Made by a program: the position numbers and the translations under genes
Notes under the pieces: model-generated
The model's database searches: none
Seen by the model: only the letters and a program-made list of their open reading frames with translations
What the model was told of the DNA's origin: nothing
In this document: positions 41,541 through 50,089 of the stretch, piece after piece
How positions within the stretch are numbered: the first letter of the stretch is position 1
How the letters are laid out: every line of letters begins with the position of its first letter
Assembly: GCA_902495705.1 (NCBI GenBank)
Contig: CABUXT010000011.1
Coordinates: 1 to 56,351 of the forward strand
Source: an uncultured cyanobacterium
Lineage (GTDB): Bacteria; Cyanobacteriota; Vampirovibrionia; Gastranaerophilales; Gastranaerophilaceae
Length of the DNA: 56,351 nt
Reading direction: 5' to 3'

Positions 41541-42617
41541 ATGTTTACTAATTTATCTTATGCAAATTTACCATATTGGAATCAATTACCAATGACTGTT
41601 ACTAACTACGGTGGTGACACTCAGGTTTCAACTATTCCTGAATATGCATCAGGTAGAATCGGTATGACAATGAATCCGATTGCTCAACAACAGTTCGGTA
41701 TGAGTATGCCATCAGTTCAAGATTTGGCTCAATCATATCTTAACCCTGCAATGAACCAAATGGCAAATACCGTAATCAGAAACGCTCAACAAGCAATTGC
41801 GGCAACAAAACAAGGTTTGAATGTAGCATTGCAAAAGAAAGATTTGAAAGAAGAAGACAAAAAGAAAATCAATGACTTGCTTGAACAATTGAAAAAACAA
41901 GAAGAAGCATTGAAAGAATTGATGCAAGCTACAGAGACAAAACCTGAAGATGCATTTACTAAAGCTCAAGATATTCAAAATGAAGTAAATAAAATCAAAA
42001 CTTCTGCAAATGAATTATTCAAAGCAATCAACAAAGGTACATCAACAGACAGCACAAAAACTGACAATGATGATACCAAAGCTGATGATACAACAAAAGC
42101 CGATGGCGATGACACAAAAGCTGACGGTAAAACCAAAACAAATGGTAAAACAAAAGCAGACAGCAAAGACGAAAAACAAGGTGCATCTGTTGACCAAGCA
42201 AAAATCACAAGTTTAGTTGACCAATTCTACGATGCAACATATCGTATCGGTACAGATGACGAGGCATTCAACTCAGTTTGTGAACAAATTACAGATGAAA
42301 ATGTTGTAGATGTAATGTTGGCTTGGAAAAAATTCCATACAACAGAAAAAGGTGAATCATTTATGCAAACCTTTATGTGGGATGCAAACTCAGACCAAAA
42401 GAAAACTTACGGCAAAAAGATTGCAAGAGCATTGCGTGACAAAGCTGTAGCTCTAGGTATCTACGACAAATGCCGTGAAGACTTTGCTACAATCGACAAA
42501 GAAATGAACAGTTGGTTCTACATAAGCAATGATGTTGCTAAAAACTATGACAACATCATCAAAGAAATTGCAAACAAAGAAGGTAAACCTTATGCACTAA
42601 AAGATTTCAAATATTAG
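41541..42617 (+). CDS. Unknown helical protein with annexin-like/LysM-amidase-associated domain
   Basis: A 358-residue protein of no named family. Parts in order: N-terminal module shared with the preceding short gene (1-55), a coiled helical stretch rich in K and E (about 60-165), a low-complexity DTKADGKTK linker (about 165-215), then a helical domain of about 105 residues (about 222-330). That domain aligns by eye with the two tandem repeats in the LysM amidase at 2260, and its FYDATYRIGTDDEAF segment resembles annexin-type repeats. No signal peptide. A strong terminator follows. Confidence 0.75.
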   Translation: MFTNLSYANLPYWNQLPMTVTNYGGDTQVSTIPEYASGRIGMTMNPIAQQQFGMSMPSVQDLAQSYLNPAMNQMANTVIRNAQQAIAATKQGLNVALQKKDLKEEDKKKINDLLEQLKKQEEALKELMQATETKPEDAFTKAQDIQNEVNKIKTSANELFKAINKGTSTDSTKTDNDDTKADDTTKADGDDTKADGKTKTNGKTKADSKDEKQGASVDQAKITSLVDQFYDATYRIGTDDEAFNSVCEQITDENVVDVMLAWKKFHTTEKGESFMQTFMWDANSDQKKTYGKKIARALRDKAVALGIYDKCREDFATIDKEMNSWFYISNDVAKNYDNIIKEIANKEGKPYALKDFKY

Positions 42618-42691
42618 AAAGTATATAAATTAAGATTCCTCAAGTATATGTGAATTAGATTAATAGGTTAGAAAAGTAGTGTAGAAATTTC

Positions 42692-42719
42692 ATCCCTGTA
42701 TTTAACAGGGATTTTTTTT
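42692..42719 (+). terminator. Rho-independent terminator after the 358-residue gene
   Basis: Perfect 8-bp stem ATCCCTGT / ACAGGGAT with a 5-base loop and eight T. Confidence 0.92.
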
Positions 42720-42821
42720 GCGCGTTTTTATAAAAAATTTTTAAAGATGAATATAAGAATTTTAAGGCAATTTTTTTGAAGAAAAATACTTTATATATAT
42801 AGGAAAATCAACAGGTGAAAT

Positions 42822-43286
42822 ATGGTCAAAATAGTTTCAGAACAATATTTCAGATATGATACTTCAGATTATGCCAAAAATTTAAGACAAATCTACGGTG
42901 ATGGAGGTTACAAAAAATATGCTGCCAAAATGAACAGCATAATAATCAAAGGCAAAACTTTCACCAACCCAATCGCCGAATCCAAGGCTGAATATATCGC
43001 AGAAAAAGAGGCGCAATATAAACAAGCACTTGCAAATTTATCTAAATCAAGAAACATTTGGAACAGATACAAAAGCAATTACCATGCAAATTTAGATGCT
43101 ACATCAAGACAAAACAACGGAATTTCAATCACAGGTCAGCAACGCCAAGCCGCACTGGAAGGCGCAGGTGGAGGTGCTGTCAAAGCATATAACAACTTCA
43201 ACGATGCTCAATCTGAAGCCGATTACGCATTGAGCCTTTATAATGACGCAACTCATGACGGTATGCCGTTAAATTTGATGGGTTAA
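42822..43286 (+). CDS. Unknown 154-residue helical protein
   Basis: No family recognised. The protein is helical, basic and rich in Ala, Lys and Asn, with a KAEYIAEKEAQYKQALANLSKS coil in the middle and a Gly-rich EGAGGGAVKAYNNF segment. No signal peptide or membrane segment. ATG follows CAGGTGAAAT. The upstream AT-rich element (GAAGAAAAA, then TTTATATATAT, then AGG) is close to the one before the 148-residue gene at 55724, so the two may be co-regulated. Confidence 0.7.
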   Translation: MVKIVSEQYFRYDTSDYAKNLRQIYGDGGYKKYAAKMNSIIIKGKTFTNPIAESKAEYIAEKEAQYKQALANLSKSRNIWNRYKSNYHANLDATSRQNNGISITGQQRQAALEGAGGGAVKAYNNFNDAQSEADYALSLYNDATHDGMPLNLMG

Positions 43287-43305
43287 TTGTTCTTAACATC
43301 ATGTA

Positions 43306-43334
43306 TTGATTTTTTTCTTTGAACATATTATTAT
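43306..43334 (+). promoter_or_regulatory. Promoter of rpsO
   Basis: TTGATT, a 17-base spacer and TATTAT, about 58 bases before the start codon. Confidence 0.7.
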
Positions 43335-43338
43335 CTAT

Positions 43339-43374
43339 CTTGTAGAGTGCTTACGCCAATAATCACTCAACAAG
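43339..43374 (+). promoter_or_regulatory. Hairpin in the rpsO mRNA leader
   Basis: CTTGTAGAGTG pairs with CACTCAACAAG (one mismatch) across a 14-base loop. It sits at the predicted 5' end of the mRNA and ends two bases before the AAAAAAGGA ribosome-binding region. It is a candidate S15-binding autoregulatory structure, a type of control known for rpsO in several bacterial groups. Confidence 0.5.
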
Positions 43375-43392
43375 AAAAAAAGGAAAACTAAT

Positions 43393-43662
43393 ATGTCAAT
43401 TAACTTAAAAAACAAAGCAGAAATCGTTAAGGCTTACGGAAAGAACGAAAAAGACACAGGTTCAGCAGCAGTTCAAATCGCTATGATGACTCAAAAAATC
43501 TCTGAACTAACTGAACACTTGAAATCTAACAAAAAAGATTTCGCTACAAAAAGAGGTCTTTTGATGATGGTAGGTAAAAGAAAAAGATTACTTGCTTACG
43601 TAAAATCTCAAAATCTTGACGAATACAGAGAATTGATTAAAAAATTAGGTATCAGAGGTTAA
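43393..43662 (+). CDS. rpsO: 30S ribosomal protein S15
   Basis: An 89-residue S15, the usual length. The family core is intact: DTGSAAVQIAMMTQKISELTEHLK, then HxxH-like KKDFATKRGLLMMVGKRKRLLAYVK and the C-terminal YRELIKKLGIRG. It binds 16S rRNA in the platform of the small subunit. AAAAAAGGAAAAC precedes the ATG. The gene has its own promoter, leader hairpin and terminator, and no pnp follows, unlike in many bacteria. Confidence 0.97.
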   Translation: MSINLKNKAEIVKAYGKNEKDTGSAAVQIAMMTQKISELTEHLKSNKKDFATKRGLLMMVGKRKRLLAYVKSQNLDEYRELIKKLGIRG

Positions 43663-43680
43663 TTCTGATAAAAACTTTTT

Positions 43681-43711
43681 AAAAAAGTCGACCTTCTTGG
43701 TCGGCTTTTTT
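43681..43711 (+). terminator. Rho-independent terminator of rpsO
   Basis: A 13-bp stem AAAAAAGTCGACC / GGTCGGCTTTTTT (one G-U) with a 5-base loop. Confidence 0.92.
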
Positions 43712-43767
43712 GTTTGTAACTTTTGGGTTAAAATGTAGGAAATTTATTTATACAAAAGGAATTTTTT

Positions 43768-44961
43768 ATGAAAACTTTAAAATCAATGCGTTTACATATC
43801 GGAATTTTTGGTAAAACAAATGTCGGTAAATCATCTTTATTAAACAGAATAACAAATCAGGATATTTCAATAGTTTCAGATATTGCAGGAACAACAACCG
43901 ATGTTGTCGAAAAATCAATGGAGCTTTTGCCGATTGGTCCGGTTAATTTTCTTGACACCGCAGGGATTGACGACAAAACCGCATTATCTGCAGAAAGAAT
44001 CGAAAAAACCATGAAAATTCTAAACCGCACAGATGTTGCGGTTGTGGTTTGTGATTACAACGGAATTGATGAATATGAAATTAAATTGATTGAAAAATTT
44101 GATGAACTAAAAATTCCTTATATAATCGTTGTAAATAAGACTGACGAAAAGCCTCTAAGTGATGAGATTTTGGCAAAATTGCAACAGTATACAAAAAATA
44201 TTCTTATTACTTCGGCAATTTCTGACAAGGATTTAGTTTACAAATTCAAAGAAAGTTTGGTGAAACTTCTTCCTGATGATTTTGTAAATGTACCTAAAAT
44301 CGTAGGGGATTTAGTACCTGAAAAAAGCACGGTAATTCTTGTTATTCCGATTGATAAAGAAGCTCCAAAAGGCAGAATAATTTTACCGCAAGTTCAAGTT
44401 TTGCGCGACTTGTTGGATTCTAGTTGTATGAGCCTTGTTGTTAAGGAAACCGAACTTAAAAATGCGCTAGACAATTTAAAAACTCCACCAAGCCTTGTTG
44501 TGACTGACTCACAAGCATTTAAACAAGTTGCGGAAATTGTACCTGACTCAATTCCTTTGACTTCATTTTCTATACTTTTTGCAAGGTTAAAAGGAGACTT
44601 GAAAGAGTTTGTAAAAGGGGCGGAGGAAATCTCAAAACTAAAAGACGGAGATAGAGTTTTAATCTTGGAAAGCTGTACCCACCACGCGATTGAAGATGAT
44701 ATCGGCAGAGTCAAAATTCCTCGACTTTTAAAAATGCGCACAGGAAAAGAATTGGCGATTGATAATATTTCAGGTCATGACTTCCCTGACATTTCAAAAT
44801 ACAGTTTGATAATCCATTGCGGAGCGTGCATGACAAACAGACGCGAAGTGTTGTCTAGGATTTTACTTGCCAATCAAAACAATGTACCAATAACCAATTA
44901 CGGCATCGCAATATCATATTGTCTCGGCATCCTTCCGCGTGCTGTGAAGATGTTTGAATAG
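43768..44961 (+). CDS. hydF: [FeFe]-hydrogenase maturation GTPase HydF
   Basis: A 397-residue scaffold on which the 2Fe subcluster of the H-cluster is assembled before transfer to HydA. The N-terminal Era-like GTPase has GIFGKTNVGKSS and DIAGTTTD, with DTAG and NKTD further on. The C-terminal iron-sulfur domain keeps the HydF pattern CxH...HCxxC: C303, H305, H350, C351 and C354. Its presence implies an [FeFe] hydrogenase and HydE/HydG elsewhere in the genome; none is in this window. Start ATG after AAAGGAA. Confidence 0.95.
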   Translation: MKTLKSMRLHIGIFGKTNVGKSSLLNRITNQDISIVSDIAGTTTDVVEKSMELLPIGPVNFLDTAGIDDKTALSAERIEKTMKILNRTDVAVVVCDYNGIDEYEIKLIEKFDELKIPYIIVVNKTDEKPLSDEILAKLQQYTKNILITSAISDKDLVYKFKESLVKLLPDDFVNVPKIVGDLVPEKSTVILVIPIDKEAPKGRIILPQVQVLRDLLDSSCMSLVVKETELKNALDNLKTPPSLVVTDSQAFKQVAEIVPDSIPLTSFSILFARLKGDLKEFVKGAEEISKLKDGDRVLILESCTHHAIEDDIGRVKIPRLLKMRTGKELAIDNISGHDFPDISKYSLIIHCGACMTNRREVLSRILLANQNNVPITNYGIAISYCLGILPRAVKMFE

Positions 44962-44974
44962 GTGTGGGAAAGTT

Positions 44975-45119
44975 CATGTCATTACGAGGAAAGTTTACTT
45001 GCAAATGGCACATAAGTCATAACGGATGGTAATCCACAACAAAACTTGCAGGGGATTACGACGTCACTTACGTACCGACCATTTTTTATTCGTACAATAT
45101 TGTTCCTCGTAATGACATG
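44975..45119. mobile_element. MITE-like element of 145 bp with 17-bp terminal inverted repeats
   Basis: Perfect ends CATGTCATTACGAGGAA and its reverse complement enclose about 111 bp without a gene. Size and perfect ends fit a miniature inverted-repeat element moved in trans by a transposase encoded elsewhere. No target duplication is obvious at the edges. Confidence 0.6.
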
Positions 45120-45129
45120 TTATAAGTAG

Positions 45130-45149
45130 GGTGGGCTCACTAGCCCACC
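45130..45149. terminator. Hairpin downstream of the MITE-like element
   Basis: GGTGGGCT / AGCCCACC with a 4-base loop, followed by TTTATTAT. It may serve as the hydF terminator despite the intervening element. Confidence 0.5.
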
Positions 45150-45171
45150 TTTATTATATAAAAGTCAGTAG

Positions 45172-45720
45172 GTCGGCTTTACCAAGCCGACAAATAGTAT
45201 TCTAATCATACAAAAAGGTCTATGTCACCCTGAACAGCAAGAGCAGAGTGCGGAACGAAGTGGAGTCACGTTTAATGCGACTGCGTAGATTCAGGGTCTA
45301 CCCATTTGATTATAGTCATGCTGAACTTGTTTCAGCATCTCAAATAAAACAAATTAGTCTTATGCAAAATTTGTAATATTAGAGACCCTGAAATACCAAG
45401 TAGGAACAGAATATTACGTTTCGCTTAGCTCAACTCATATTCTAGTCAATTCAGGGTGACAGTTATGCTTTTTAAAATCAACATTGATAGATTCTGAATA
45501 GGATAAAATCTACGTTGCTACGCAACTTGATTTTTAATCCTTTCAGAATGACACTTGTTCCCTCGCCCCTTGTGGGACACTAGCCGAACCAACGAGCTAA
45601 GCGAGTTGTGTGAGACTGCGTGCCGAATGGCTGAGGGCTATGGAGAGGGGTTTTTCTAAGCTTTCAGAATGACAATATTTTTACATTGTCGGCATAGCAA
45701 TGTCGACCTACATCATTCAT
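45172..45720. repeat. Stack of intergenic repeats before plsC
   Basis: No gene is seen in this stretch. It holds GTCGGC palindromes (45172-45191, 45688-45707), GTCA(C/T)CCTGAA / TTCAGGGTGAC long palindromes (about 45225-45296 and 45382-45462), a GTCATGCTGAAC palindrome near 45318, an element (45469-45550) whose first 43 bases recur inverted at 56297-56339, and a partial copy (about 45562-45640) of the 350-bp repeat. The 13-mer TGACCTCTTGCCT follows at 45723. Confidence 0.75.
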
Positions 45721-45750
45721 CCTGACCTCTTGCCTGTACCCTATGGTACT

Positions 45751-46572
45751 CTAAACCCCTGAAACATCAGGAAGGTCAATACTTTTCAATCTTTGCTCAA
45801 TACGACGATACCATTTCAAATGTTGCTTAAACAAAATCTTATAATCGTCCATCTTGCCTTGCGAAATATTTTGGAACTGTTTATCACTTGTTTCAGTAAG
45901 TTTTGCTTCCAAAAATTTTGTATAATCTTTTCTGTCAATATTAGCGTCAGACAATTCAATCCTTTGTCCGAAATCAACAATAACTTCAGGTCTGTTGTCT
46001 CTCAAAAAACAATAATCAATAGACACAGGTATCAAATTAACTTTACCGTATCTTTTTACTGCATTTTGCGCAATATACGTCAATCCTGTTTGGAATTTGT
46101 ATGGTCTAAAATGAGGTGGTCTGATAATTCCCTGTGGGAAAATACATAAAACGTTTCTCAAGTCGCTTAACAAGTCTACTGAATATTGCAAAGCTTTCAT
46201 TGCAGATTGAGCAGATTTTTTGTTTACAGAATATGCACCACCACGTCTCAATAGCGGAAATCTGTTCAACTCTTCAACCATCAAACGAATTTCTTTGTGG
46301 CAAATTCTGTGGGTAATGTTATACAAAACAATACCATCCCACCAGTTGCAATGTGGAGCAAACAAAATTGTCGGATGTTCTTTATCGCGCTCAGTGTAGT
46401 TTTCAACACCGGTGTAGCGAAAAGCATAAAACCTGTTTTGTAACATATTGAAAAAGAACAAACTAGCTATAGTTAGCCAAAATCTGTTAGTTTTTGCAGG
46501 TTTAAATTTCTCTTCCTTATTTCTTAATTTTGTCGGTGGTATGTCCGAATATAATTTTTCCTCAGTTGCCAT
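45751..46572 (-). CDS. Lysophospholipid/1-acylglycerol-3-phosphate acyltransferase (PlsC-like)
   Basis: A 273-residue membrane-associated acyltransferase of phospholipid synthesis. The catalytic HX4D is H74-CNWW-D79, the acceptor-binding region GGAYSVNKKSA follows, and the FPQG motif (a variant of the FPEGTR block) is near residue 145. A short hydrophobic stretch at about 31-42 may anchor it to the membrane. The ATG has no ribosome-binding site; TAAAAT lies exactly six bases before it. The chromosomal plsC cannot be proved from one copy, so no symbol is given. Confidence 0.87.
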   Translation of the reverse strand: MATEEKLYSDIPPTKLRNKEEKFKPAKTNRFWLTIASLFFFNMLQNRFYAFRYTGVENYTERDKEHPTILFAPHCNWWDGIVLYNITHRICHKEIRLMVEELNRFPLLRRGGAYSVNKKSAQSAMKALQYSVDLLSDLRNVLCIFPQGIIRPPHFRPYKFQTGLTYIAQNAVKRYGKVNLIPVSIDYCFLRDNRPEVIVDFGQRIELSDANIDRKDYTKFLEAKLTETSDKQFQNISQGKMDDYKILFKQHLKWYRRIEQRLKSIDLPDVSGV

Positions 46573-46578
46573 AAATCT

Positions 46579-46584
46579 ATTTTA
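46579..46584 (-). promoter_or_regulatory. -10 element of the PlsC-like gene (leaderless)
   Basis: TAAAAT on the minus strand, six bases before the ATG at 46572. The 207-base gap to mtnA otherwise holds only the mtnA terminator. Confidence 0.4.
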
Positions 46585-46723
46585 CCCTAATAACATAAAT
46601 ATTAAAACATTCAATTAAGAAAACTTAACCCTTTTATAATACGATTTCCATAGAAAAAATGCAAGTTATCTCGTTGATTATATTTGTAATTATTGTACCA
46701 CAGTCGAAATATATCCTCAATAT

Positions 46724-46750
46724 AAAAGGCTGGATTTTTCAACCCAACCT
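46724..46750 (-). terminator. Terminator of mtnA
   Basis: On the minus strand GGTTGG pairs with CCAGCC (one G-U) and TTTTAT follows. Confidence 0.65.
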
Positions 46751-46779
46751 ATAAAATTTCAAATAACCTGATAACAAAT

Positions 46780-47838
46780 TTACTTCTTAAAAGCTTCGGC
46801 AATAGACTTGTTATAATCAGGTCTTAGGATTCCTTTTTCCGTGATAATACCTGCTATAAGTTCGTGCGGAGTCACGTCAAACCCAGGGTTAATGATATTT
46901 ACACCCATAGCACAAATCGGTTTGCCGTTGATATGTGTAACTTCGTCATGAGAACGCTCTTCAATCACAATATCATCACCGGTTTTGATACTTGTATCAA
47001 TTGTAGATAGCGGAGCTGCAACATAAAATGGGATGTTGTGGTATTTTGCAGCAATTGCAACGGTATAAGTACCGATTTTGTTTGCAGCATCACCGTTTGC
47101 GACAATTCTATCTGCCCCAACACAGACCATATCAATCATACCTTTTTTCATAAAATATGAACACATTCCATCAGTAATCAAGGTTACAGGGATTCCATCC
47201 ATAGTAAGTTCAAGAGTGGTAATTCTTGCACCTTGTTGGCGCGGTCTTGTTTCATCGGCAAAAACCTGTACGGTTGGGTCATTTGCAAATGCAGAACGAA
47301 CAACCCCCAACGCTGTACCATAGCCAACTGTTGCCAAAGCTCCTGCGTTACAGTGAGTCAAAATAGTAGCACCTTTTGGCACAACGGTTGCACCATAATC
47401 ACCGATTTTTTTGTTAATTTCGATATCTTCAAGTTCTAACTTTTTACCGTTGAACTTCAAATCATCAATAAGTGCTTGTTTATCAGATTTTGCATTTTTA
47501 ATAATGTTTTTTTGCTGTTCAACAGCCCACATCAAATTTACGGCAGTAGGTCTTGCACTAGCCATATAATCAGCTTTTTTCAACAATTCTTTTTTAAATT
47601 CATCAAAAGTAAGGTCGCGTTTTGCAAGTTCTTGAGCATACAAAACAACCCCATGAGCACCTGCAATTCCAATAGCCGGAGCACCTCTGACAATCATTGT
47701 TTTGATTGCATCAAACATATCTTGTCCTGTTTTGATATCAACATAGTCAAAATGTTCAGGGAATTTGGTTTGGTCAACCATTCTTGAATATGTGTCAATC
47801 CATTCTATTGTTCTTATTTTTGATGTAAATTCAGCCAT
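46780..47838 (-). CDS. mtnA: S-methyl-5-thioribose-1-phosphate isomerase
   Basis: A 352-residue enzyme of the eIF2B-related family that converts methylthioribose-1-phosphate to the ribulose form in methionine salvage. Recognised by VRGAPAIGIAGAHGVVL, LTHCNAGALATVGYGTALGVVR with the catalytic Cys, and VCVGADRIVANGDAANKIGTY with the catalytic Asp. The start follows AAGGATAAAT. No other mtn gene is adjacent. A member of this family can also act on ribose-1,5-bisphosphate or 5-deoxyribose-1-phosphate, so substrate is probable and not certain. Confidence 0.93.
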   Translation of the reverse strand: MAEFTSKIRTIEWIDTYSRMVDQTKFPEHFDYVDIKTGQDMFDAIKTMIVRGAPAIGIAGAHGVVLYAQELAKRDLTFDEFKKELLKKADYMASARPTAVNLMWAVEQQKNIIKNAKSDKQALIDDLKFNGKKLELEDIEINKKIGDYGATVVPKGATILTHCNAGALATVGYGTALGVVRSAFANDPTVQVFADETRPRQQGARITTLELTMDGIPVTLITDGMCSYFMKKGMIDMVCVGADRIVANGDAANKIGTYTVAIAAKYHNIPFYVAAPLSTIDTSIKTGDDIVIEERSHDEVTHINGKPICAMGVNIINPGFDVTPHELIAGIITEKGILRPDYNKSIAEAFKK

Positions 47839-47853
47839 TCTATTTATCCTTTT

Positions 47854-48351
47854 CTATTTATAATCGTTTTGGTTAAAATCGTTGTTTGGGTGTTTTTGTT
47901 CATACATATCTCTTATAAAATTAATTATATAATATGTCGCAAATCCACTAAACGCATTGGTTGTCGCACATAACACACCTACAAAAATCACAAAGACCGC
48001 AAACAACCAAACTGGTGAATGTGTAATCATAGCGGTCAAAATAAAGTTTGGTGTGTAGTGAAAAATCTTGTCTAAAATTACCATTATCAAAGAATATGCA
48101 ATCGAAAACGAAATATTAGCGCAAAAACCGGTCAATGCACCTGTCAAAATACTGTCTTTTGTCGTAGTTAAATCAAGTTTGCCATCCATTATCAGATAAA
48201 CCATCACAAGCGGAGCAGTCAAAAGCAATGCCACAAGCAAAATTAAAACACCTAAAAATGGAATAGATTCAAGCAATCCCAAAATTGCACCTAAAATCAA
48301 ACTTAAAATTATCAGATTTTTAATAACAAATTTATCCATATCTTCACTCAT
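47854..48351 (-). CDS. Unknown membrane protein, four predicted helices
   Basis: A 165-residue integral membrane protein with hydrophobic helices at about 12-32, 33-55, 75-98 and 110-140 and a charged C-terminal tail (MYEQKHPNNDFNQNDYK). No family recognised. A second ATG four codons in (48339) is equally plausible. It lies between mtnA and ruvC on the same strand, 23 bases after the ruvC stop, so it is probably co-transcribed with ruvC. Confidence 0.7.
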   Translation of the reverse strand: MSEDMDKFVIKNLIILSLILGAILGLLESIPFLGVLILLVALLLTAPLVMVYLIMDGKLDLTTTKDSILTGALTGFCANISFSIAYSLIMVILDKIFHYTPNFILTAMITHSPVWLFAVFVIFVGVLCATTNAFSGFATYYIINFIRDMYEQKHPNNDFNQNDYK

Positions 48352-48374
48352 CTTATCATTGAATTATTCAAAAC

Positions 48375-48869
48375 TCAAATTTTCTTCAAATCCTCTAAAG
48401 CGTCCACACTTCTTGTATATGTTATTGCAATAGCGATTGAGTCAACCGTATCATCAAGTTTTGGAAGTTTTTCGACCCCTAAACTGATTTTTACCATCTG
48501 TTCGACTTCTTTTTTATCAGCACGTCCATATCCTGTTAAAATCTGTTTAACTTCCATAGGAGTGTATTCATAAATTTTGATATGATGTTGTTCTAAAACT
48601 GTCAAAATCACTCCACGAGCGTGAGCAACAGGCATAACGGTTGTTCTGTTTCTAAAGAAAAACAGTTTTTCAATTGCACAAACATCAGGCGAATATTTTT
48701 CAACAATTGATGTCATATCATCAAAAATTTCAACAAGCCTTGATGATTCTCTCGTACCTTTTGCGGTTTGTATTGAACCGGAGTGGAGAAGTTTTGCATT
48801 TTTACCGTCAAAATCCAAAATACTATAGCCGACTATCCCAATTCCGGGGTCTATTCCTAAAATCTTCAT
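48375..48869 (-). CDS. ruvC: Crossover junction endodeoxyribonuclease RuvC
   Basis: Resolves Holliday junctions with RuvAB in recombination. The 164-residue length is typical. The acidic catalytic residues are D7 (GIDPG), E67 (AIEKLFF), D140 and D143 (DDTVDSIAIA). The ATG has no ribosome-binding site. A TTGTTT-N17-TACAAT promoter ends exactly six bases before the start codon, so translation probably begins on a leaderless mRNA. ruvA and ruvB are not adjacent. Confidence 0.95.
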   Translation of the reverse strand: MKILGIDPGIGIVGYSILDFDGKNAKLLHSGSIQTAKGTRESSRLVEIFDDMTSIVEKYSPDVCAIEKLFFFRNRTTVMPVAHARGVILTVLEQHHIKIYEYTPMEVKQILTGYGRADKKEVEQMVKISLGVEKLPKLDDTVDSIAIAITYTRSVDALEDLKKI

Positions 48870-48875
48870 ACTGCA

Positions 48876-48904
48876 ATTGTATCAGCACAGAGCAATTAAA
48901 ACAA
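48876..48904 (-). promoter_or_regulatory. Promoter of ruvC (leaderless)
   Basis: TTGTTT, a 17-base spacer and TACAAT preceded by TGA (extended -10) on the minus strand, six bases before the ATG. Confidence 0.6.
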
Positions 48905-48909
48905 TAGTT

Positions 48910-50079
48910 CTACTTATTGAACATATATTCTGTTTTTGTTTTCAAATCATCAAGAATTTCGCGGTAATTCACACTCACAACCGTCGGTTTTGAGGTTTCA
49001 ATTTCTGTTAAAAATACTTGTGCATTTTTCGGTTTATTTCCATCTAAAAAGATTTCTGACTCTGCAACATCAACACGCGCAGGAACAATTAAACCGCTTT
49101 TGGTAAATTCTTGCGAACTTTGTTTTGAAGATAAATATTTGACAAGTTCAATTGCCTCTTTTTTGTGTTTTGAAGATTTTGAAATTGCCCATCCTGAGCC
49201 ATCCATCGGCACAACGCTACCTGATGTACCTTTTGGAAATTCCACAACATCCCAGTCAAAATTTGCCTCTTCACGATACTTTGGAACAAGCCATCTGCCT
49301 GAAATCTGCATCCCTAACTTACCTTGCAAAAACATTTGCGCCATTGTTGCGCTTGCCGAGTCTTCTTTTCTTGGTGCAACTTTATATTTGTTGCGCAAAT
49401 CCGCATATTTACTCAATCCTATTTGAGTTTGACTATCTTCAAATTTTGGGAGTGAATTTAAACCGAAACTTGTCAAATACGGAAGATAAAACAATGGTTC
49501 TTCTTCAAAAGATATCCCAAAAACATTTGGTGCATGGGTGAGTTTTTGTGCAGTTTTGACAAAATCATCATAAGTCCAATTTGATTTTGGGTATGGAACA
49601 TTGTATTTTTTGAACAAATCTTTGTTATAAAAGACAACCAAATTTGAAATATCTCTTGGCACGGCGTAAATTTTTCCTTGCCAACTCAAAGTATCAAGAG
49701 ATTTTTTATAAAATTTGTCATAACCAAATTCAGAATTTAACCCTGACAAATCTTCCAAAACACCAGCATTTGCATAAATCGGAAGATATTGATTATTCAT
49801 AAAAATAACATCAGGTGCGGTATTTGAGGCAAAAAGTAAGTGAATTTTCGGAAAATAATTTTGCGGAATGTGCATAAAATCCACTTTGATATTAGGGTTA
49901 TCTTTTTCAAAATTCATCAAAATGGGTTTCAAAATCTTGATTTCCGATTCTGAACCCCATGATGAAAATTGTATTGTAATTTTTGAATTATTTTTGCTGT
50001 TATTTTTAAATTTTAGCAGTCCTAAAAAGCTCATCCCTGCTATTAAACAAACAAGTAAAATGATTATTTTTTTGTACAT
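48910..50079 (-). CDS. Extracellular solute-binding protein, family 1 (sugar ABC transporter type)
   Basis: A 389-residue periplasmic binding protein. An N-terminal hydrophobic segment (IIILLVCLIAGMSFLGLL) without a lipobox Cys suggests a signal peptide or membrane anchor. The mature part shows ITIQFSSWGSESE, NIKVDFMHIPQNYFPK, TAPDVIFMNNQYLPIYANAGVLEDL and WLVPKYREEANFDWDVVEFP, typical of maltose/oligosaccharide-binding proteins. No permease or ATPase gene is adjacent, so the rest of the transporter must be elsewhere. It starts 10 bases after the 769-residue gene. Confidence 0.9.
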   Translation of the reverse strand: MYKKIIILLVCLIAGMSFLGLLKFKNNSKNNSKITIQFSSWGSESEIKILKPILMNFEKDNPNIKVDFMHIPQNYFPKIHLLFASNTAPDVIFMNNQYLPIYANAGVLEDLSGLNSEFGYDKFYKKSLDTLSWQGKIYAVPRDISNLVVFYNKDLFKKYNVPYPKSNWTYDDFVKTAQKLTHAPNVFGISFEEEPLFYLPYLTSFGLNSLPKFEDSQTQIGLSKYADLRNKYKVAPRKEDSASATMAQMFLQGKLGMQISGRWLVPKYREEANFDWDVVEFPKGTSGSVVPMDGSGWAISKSSKHKKEAIELVKYLSSKQSSQEFTKSGLIVPARVDVAESEIFLDGNKPKNAQVFLTEIETSKPTVVSVNYREILDDLKTKTEYMFNK

Positions 50080-50089
50080 TTTTTATAAA

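Noticed and set aside
42220..42530. True annexin repeat in the 358-residue protein
   Set aside because: The GTDDE segment is suggestive, but the calcium-binding loops and four-fold repetition of annexins are absent; kept only as a resemblance.
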